From positions 1-50,077 of the forward strand of contig JABCPU010000474.1 of the NCBI GenBank assembly GCA_016800925.1: a stretch of 50,077 nucleotides of DNA. Reading direction: 5' to 3'. A program made the position numbers and the translations under genes. A model generated the notes under the pieces. The model ran no database searches. It had not been told where the DNA came from and worked only from the letters and a program-made list of their open reading frames with translations. This stretch comes from Suillus spraguei. Its lineage: Eukaryota > Basidiomycota > Agaricomycetes > Boletales > Suillaceae. Shown piece by piece: positions 45,503 through 50,077 of the stretch (position 1 is its first letter; every line of letters begins with the position of its first letter).

Positions 45503-45977
45503 TGTTACGAACTGGGATGGCATCACCAGCGACAGTGAAAAGACACAGATGGTCTGCTGGGGAGTTCTACAATGTTCAAAAGAGAACAAGATAAAAGTAC
45601 AAGGAACGCGTTCCAAGTACTATCAAGGGTTCTGCCTCAAAGACAAGTCTAAGAGGTTCTTCAAGAATAGAGACTAAGGCTAAGGAGTGCTTAGACTTAG
45701 AGACGATTCAGACGACTCAGGTTGGAGGCCTAAGTGAAGGATGTTCCAGGTAAAACCCAGTAAGATTAAAGTAAAGTATACAAGTGTAATACAATGTGCT
45801 TAAATAGGCCAATATGTACGCACGGACCAAGAGAGACATGAGAACGTAAGTGCGTATCCAAAGAAGGAAGGCAACTATAGTACAGATGCGTTGAGCATAT
45901 GAGTCAGAGTCAAGTTATGTAATATACATGTAAATGGGACAAAGAGAGAATGAATAGGGGCATGTACGACTGTAACA
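45503..45977 (-). mobile_element. Family B solo LTR inside the Plavaka gene
   Basis: 475 bp, TGTTACGAACTGGGATGG...GACTGTAACA. Flanks CCAAC (45498-45502) and CCAAT (45978-45982) are a 5 bp duplication with one C/T difference. It separates codons ...NKFVEWLG from LDPFWMLVV. Confidence 0.9.
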
Positions 45978-46551
45978 CCAATGCTCCCAGCCACTCGACA
46001 AATTTGTTCTGTGAGTTACTAGTTTGAGCCGGTATGACGAGGGGCTCGGAATTTGCACTTACTAAGACAGGTACCCAAGAGCCCTCTCCAAGTGTCTCTT
46101 CAACCTTCACACCATCTACAGTATTTCCCCACTTGTACATGTACTCTCGCGCGTTAATAATGGTAGTCTCAACATAGACTCGAAGATCTTTGATACGGTT
46201 CTTCATGTCCTTGACGAGGCCTAGAGAAGAAAACATCTTTTTTGGAATGAGACAATGGGGACATGGGCACAGGCCCATGTCTTTGATCGTAGAAATTAAA
46301 ACCCTGAGACCTTATACATTTTCAAGATGAAACACACTTTTCAGGGTAATCAGCTGAGTACATGAATATACAAGGAAATATCCTGCGCATGACACTATCA
46401 GCGCATTTCAATACAATACCATGACGATATGCATGAAGAAAATCTTGATATAACAGGATGTCCCAGCATGCATGGAATAACTCGCGTTGGCAGTGTGTGT
46501 AAAGGGCAGCTGTGCCACTTTTCGATATCTGAGGGAAGTTGCTCAGAACAT

Positions 46552-47512
46552 TGTAATGAACATATTGGCGCTGGGCTTAAAACCCCATCTTTTGACACTC
46601 GTCTCACATCTATAGGAGTTACCACTTGTCCATGGCCGTCTTACCCCTTTAGCATTACCAGCGGCATGCCATGCCTACCGCACACTGTACCGACTACCAC
46701 ACCATGTTCCACGTACTGATGTCCTCCCATGTCCTTGCTGCGTCCGCATAGCTCCATTTGGTGCGTTGTTTGTTTTATGTTTGTTATCACTGATTCCATG
46801 GCAAGCCTTATTACATGTTGCCTCGTGCCGCAGTGCCTCGTGCTATGTTTACATAAGGTGGTTACTACACTCCAGCGCTACTGATCTCACCTAGAGCATT
46901 CTGAGTACATACAATTTAGGATATAAGCACCGCATACTCCACATGATACAGTACCTGATTTTACCCCATTGCATGTACTATAGGTCAGGATTATTGTCTA
47001 GCTCTGGATCTACCCAGTAGTAGACTTAGTGTTTAAAGTTCCTTATCACTCGTTAATCAATCACACTTGTTCTCCGTTACTGCTGGCATACCGCTGGACT
47101 TTTGATTGCTATTTTGACTGAACTTCTCACGCACCACTACTTTACTGCTGAAAGTACTGCAGCCTTCTTTACTGTTTCTTTGCATTGCTTGCGACCTTAC
47201 CGCTACCGCTGATATCACCGCTTGTCACTGCTCACTCAATGTTACTGTTTCAAGTATTATCGCGACCAGGGTAGCTCCACTACATACAACGCTAGTTCCG
47301 GCGGCATCATCACTGACCGTGGCAACTTACCGCTGACTACGACGCTACATTCACACATTGGTTTGACTCGAACTTGACCATACTAACAGGCATCCCCCTT
47401 TAGGGTTGAATGCTCTTGTTTTGCAAGTGAAGCAGACTAGACAGAGCACAAGACTCACATACTAACTTAGGAGGTAGTTTATCTACAGCCCAGGTTAGGT
47501 TGTATCTTTACA
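46552..47512 (+). mobile_element. Family A solo LTR inside the Plavaka gene
   Basis: 961 bp; starts TGTAATGAACATATTGGCGC and ends GGTTGTATCTTTACA. Exact 4 bp duplication ACAT at 46548-46551 and 47513-47516. Opposite orientation to the LTRs of the element at 34739-39113. Confidence 0.92.
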
Positions 47513-47920
47513 ACATCTTTTATTTTATCAGGCAGCTGATATGTGATTAGAAGAGATGCTTCAAGGTACAAATGGGCGACTCACCGATGGCAAAAATCCC
47601 ACAAGGTGGCATGTGCCAGACTTTGGAGCAGAATGTGTGTACTTCATCAGGTTTCCAAAGTACATATACAAATGCCAGGCCTTTGCTGTCCCGAAGTTTG
47701 CAAGATGTGTAGCATCTGAAAAAAAACATAAGCCCAGCAACTACTCTTTTCAATCCACATACTGGCTCTTTTGGGAGCTTCTGTACCTCGTCCTGGGCAG
47801 CCATCCAAGAGTCAGAGGTATATAACTCATCGTACATACGTCCTTTGTGACTGTCCAATGGATCTTTCCACAGGCACTTGAAAGGCAAAAGGTGGAATGT
47901 GCTCGCTTGAATATCCATGA

Positions 47921-48393
47921 TGTTACGAACTGGGGTGGCGTCACCAGCGACAGTGAGAAGACACTGACGGTCTGCTGGGAGTTCTTACAATGTCCAGAAG
48001 AGGACAAGGTGAAAGTACAAGGAACGCGTTCCTAGTACGATCAAGGGTTCAGCCTCGAAGACAAGTCTAAGAGGTATCCGCGAGAATAGAGACTAAGACT
48101 AAGGAGTGCTTAGACTTAGAGACGACTCAAGACAACTTAGGGTGGAGACCTAAGCGAAGGAGATTCCAGGTAAAACCCAGTAAGATTAAAGTAGAGAATC
48201 TACTACAAATACACTGTGCTTAAATAGGCCAATATGTGCGCACAGACCAGGAGAGTCATAAGAATGTAAGTGCGTATCCAAAGAAGGAAGGCAACTATAG
48301 TACGGATGCATTGAGCATATGAGTCAGGGTCATGTTACGTAATATACAAGGTGAATGAATAGAGAATGAATAGGGGTACGTACGGTTGTAACA
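47921..48393 (-). mobile_element. 3' LTR of family B chromovirus
   Basis: 473 bp; on minus it starts TGTTACAACCGTACG and ends CCCAGTTCGTAACA. It gives the orientation for the three solo family B copies. Confidence 0.88.
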
Positions 48394-48401
48394 TTACCCC
48401 C
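48394..48401 (-). promoter_or_regulatory. Polypurine tract
   Basis: On minus GGGGGTAA lies directly before the LTR start TGTTAC, the expected place for plus-strand DNA priming. Confidence 0.6.
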
Positions 48402-48654
48402 GTATTATACTGAAAGTCACCGACTTTCAATCACTTTGGTTCGCATAGTAGACGGGATCGTCACTCCATTCGTAGTCTTCATCAGCAAAGGATCCACTCC
48501 TCATGTACTTAGCTTCCTCCAAACCAGCGCGTCGTTTAGAGTTCCTTCTTTTCTCTGCTTGAATGCGTTCATTGTCAAGCTGCTTTTCCCAGGCACGAAG
48601 TGCGTCATAGAATCCCTCATCTTTCCAAGTTAACTCGAAGGGAGGGGGCCCAAC
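48402..48654 (-). other. Untranslated stretch before the 3' LTR
   Basis: About 250 bp between the zinc-knuckle ORF stop and the polypurine tract; no ORF that looks coding. A charged frame exists on minus around 48650-48450 but has no start or family. Confidence 0.4.
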
Positions 48655-49887
48655 TCAGTTAGGGCAGTAGAGGGATAAATGGGTCGGTGACCAATATCTG
48701 CAAATCTTGCACTGATATTCTGCGCAGTTCTTCTGACGATGTCCTAATAATCCACAAACACGACATTTCATGTTTTCGTCAGGGTTAGAGTGGACTTTGC
48801 GTAATGGTGACGGTGAGATGATAGGTGTAGGGCTGGTGGATCTGGCGCGTTTCTTCCCCTTGTTCCTCTTCATGCGCTTCAAGGCAAGGGTATTTTCACG
48901 CCTGAGTTGCGTCTGCTGAGCGGGAGTAAGAGTGTACGCGGATGAAGGAAGATCAGGAGTAGTTCCTCGTTCAGCGATTTTGAGAAGTTCGTCAGACGAG
49001 GACGGGGTAGTGACGCCGAAGTCTTTTACTAAGACCGGCGAGACGGGGTCCATTGGACCAAACGATGCCGGGATAGACATTGGAGGATGTATGTGAAGGT
49101 CGCGGAGTCGGGGGCCAAGTGTTACCAACTCAGTGGCGGGAATACCTAGTAATTTAGCGGCCTCACATTGTTCTTTTGTGCAAGGTTCATACAACCAGTC
49201 GGGGCAATCTAGGGTAGTAGTTGACGAGGTTGGGTGTTCAATTGGAGACGGCGTTCGAGGGGATGCGAGGTTGGACTGTGTTTGTTGTAAATCAATGATG
49301 GCTTCTTCAACTAGGTTTCTGGCTGATCTGGTTTCAACGACCGACTTTTGGATGGTTTCGACGACTGCGTTTGTGAGTTGTCCAATCTCTTGGACAGCAG
49401 TGTATAGGCCAGTAAAGGCATCAAGACTAGAGTAAACGCGTGAAGAAGAGGGTGCTGGGATAGGAAGTGGCGTATCTTCCTGCGGAGAGGGAGGTCGAGC
49501 AACACCTGCTCAACGTTCGGCAATGATGTGAATAGCTTCTTCAACATCATTCTTAAAAGAATCGGGAAGCAGCAGCATAGCGTAAGCACGAATGCGTTTT
49601 TGAAGATGAAGGAAGCGGTGACGGAGAGTAATTTCCGTTGATTCTTTGGCAGTGGCTTCAATGAGGGCTGCAATGCGAATGATGTTGACGATGAGTAGGG
49701 CAGGGAAAGCGCCTCTTTCAGTGAGGATTCTTTCGATTTCAAGGGCATGTCCCTCGCAGAGAATGGCGGCTTCGATGTAAGAGGAGTTGTCGATTTCAGC
49801 GGTGAGAGTTCCATATTGTTCACTTTCAGAGTTGGAGTCATTGGTGGCAGCGACGACGGGTGTGATGTAAGCAGTGGGAAAAGACAT
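48655..49887 (-). pseudogene. Extra zinc-knuckle ORF downstream of pol, one nonsense codon
   Basis: ATG 49887 (MSFPTAYITPVV) begins a 410-codon frame on minus that is open except for one TGA at 49510-49512 (codon 126, after HIIAER; CGA likely). The N-terminal ~125 residues are helical (CEGHALEIERILTE, IRIAALIEATA); the middle is Pro/Ser/Thr-rich with a helical segment (YTAVQEIGQLTNAVVETI); then DCPDWLYEPCTKEQCEAAKLLG; a basic patch (MKRNKGKKRARS); and at the C-terminus a knuckle CRVCGLLGHRQKNC followed by CKICRYWSPTHLSLYC. It is separate from pol (54 bp gap), so it is an additional ORF of the chromovirus, probably nucleic-acid binding. Similar C-terminal double-knuckle ORFs exist in other basidiomycete elements as far as I recall; its role is unknown. 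Confidence 0.75.
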
Positions 49888-49941
49888 TTCGAGATAGTAG
49901 TTAATCAGGTGCTTGGCGCGAGTTGATTTGACTGAGGATAC

Positions 49942-50077
49942 TCAAAGGGCATGCTGCTTCTTATAAGCAGTCAAGATTCGAGCGGAGTTCTTCAAATTCT
50001 TTTCTGGGAGCCATTCGTTATCTCCCGATGAATATCCTTTCCAGGAGACAAGATATCGTCGGCGAGTGCCGGTTCCT
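49942..50077 (-). CDS. pol: End of pol with chromodomain (partial)
   Basis: From the window edge on minus: [20 protein letters not shown] and [15 protein letters not shown], ending at TGA 49942-49944. YLVxWKGY...EWxP..NL is the chromodomain core, which in chromoviruses guides integrase to modified chromatin. The rest of pol lies outside the window. Confidence 0.85.
   Translation of the reverse strand, partial: GTGTRRRYLVSWKGYSSGDNEWLPEKNLKNSARILTAYKKQHAL

Larger units (their letters stand above)
43390..47920 (-). pseudogene. Plavaka-type (CACTA superfamily) transposase, split by two LTRs
   Basis: DNA transposase of the Plavaka group. On minus, in order: HLLPFKCLWKDPLDS (47895-47850); VYSSD-like LYTSDSW; after a T-run frameshift near 47718, FSDATHLANFG; intron, then LPDKIKD; [family A LTR 46552-47512]; AALYTHCQRELFHACWD and FMYSADYPEK; intron (GTGTGT...CAG); DMGLCPCPHCLIPKK; NKFVEWLG; [family B LTR 45503-45977]; DPFWMLVVDFMHECELGTWKALF; FRQIPTF; MKKQAARDFEDILQ; LPVFEGLFP-like IPVFEGLFPAPHD; TYKFHAMGDYVHTIKFFGTTDS; YMTYDMRHEYDMINPRTYADVM; LPKVAFVEESDYDAFGFLDP; and a strongly acidic C-terminal tail ending at 43390. 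Stops at TGA 45379-45381, TGA 44962-44964 and TAA 44510-44512 (Arg, Arg and Gln likely). The 5' end is cut at 47920 by the LTR of a chromovirus. Confidence 0.88.
47921..50077 (-). mobile_element. 3' part of a chromovirus, family B, running off the window
   Basis: On minus: end of pol with a chromodomain (50077-49942), a separate zinc-knuckle ORF (49887-48655), a short polypurine tract, then the 3' LTR (48393-47921). The 5' LTR, gag and most of pol lie beyond the window. The left target flank is CATGA (47916-47920); its partner should lie outside. Confidence 0.82.

Overview
The window looks like a transposon-rich, gene-poor stretch of an Agaricomycete (mushroom-forming basidiomycete) genome. 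Reasons: genes are cut by many 45-60 bp introns with GTRNGT-like donors and YAG acceptors; two KDZ transposase genes, a Plavaka (CACTA-superfamily) transposase and a TET/JBP-type dioxygenase are present, a combination known from Agaricomycetes; and chromodomain Ty3/gypsy elements are abundant. There are no bacterial operons, no CRISPR array and no rRNA or tRNA gene that I can see. The genus cannot be fixed from the sequence alone.

Layout. 1-2210: GC-rich dyad repeats in both orientations. 2365-2890: a ~34 bp minisatellite. 2906-4489 (-): an intact-looking 10-exon gene whose middle is a tandem series of phase-1 mini-exons. 4490-6220: short tandem repeats and a 140 bp inverted repeat. 6121-9094 (+): a basidiomycete-type hypothetical gene with one frameshift, then a smaller gene remnant. 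9290-12672 (+): a CxC1-type KDZ transposase pseudogene whose reading frame runs into a ~32 bp minisatellite (12600-13415), followed by ~105 bp tandem repeats. 14343-16642 (+): a second, CxC2-type KDZ pseudogene, followed by a solo LTR and a small two-exon gene. 18600-20660: a second dyad-repeat cluster holding another LTR. 20660-21745 (-): a TET/JBP dioxygenase pseudogene cut by a solo LTR.

21746-33613 is a giant palindrome: two nearly identical chromovirus copies (LTR-gag-pol) lie tail to tail with their LTRs at the outer ends. 33614-34532 (-) is a gene truncated by the right LTR. 34739-39113 (-) is a gag-only LTR element with another solo LTR inside it. 39701-41566 is an LTR inside which another LTR sits. 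42200-42678 (-) is a fragment of cytosolic isoleucyl-tRNA synthetase with introns. 43390-47920 (-) is a Plavaka transposase pseudogene split by two solo LTRs. 47921-50077 (-) is the 3' part of another chromovirus with an extra zinc-knuckle ORF between pol and the LTR.

Common themes. At least three LTR families occur, called here A/A2 (4 bp target duplications), B (5 bp duplications) and the palindrome family; their nesting order can be read directly. The non-LTR genes are mostly dead, and almost all premature stops are TGA where the family or the surrounding frame suggests Arg (CGA), which points to C-to-T decay at CpG. This sits next to a TET/JBP (5-methylcytosine oxidase-like) relic, so cytosine methylation history is a plausible theme of this locus. 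Family names were assigned by eye from motifs; no database search was run.
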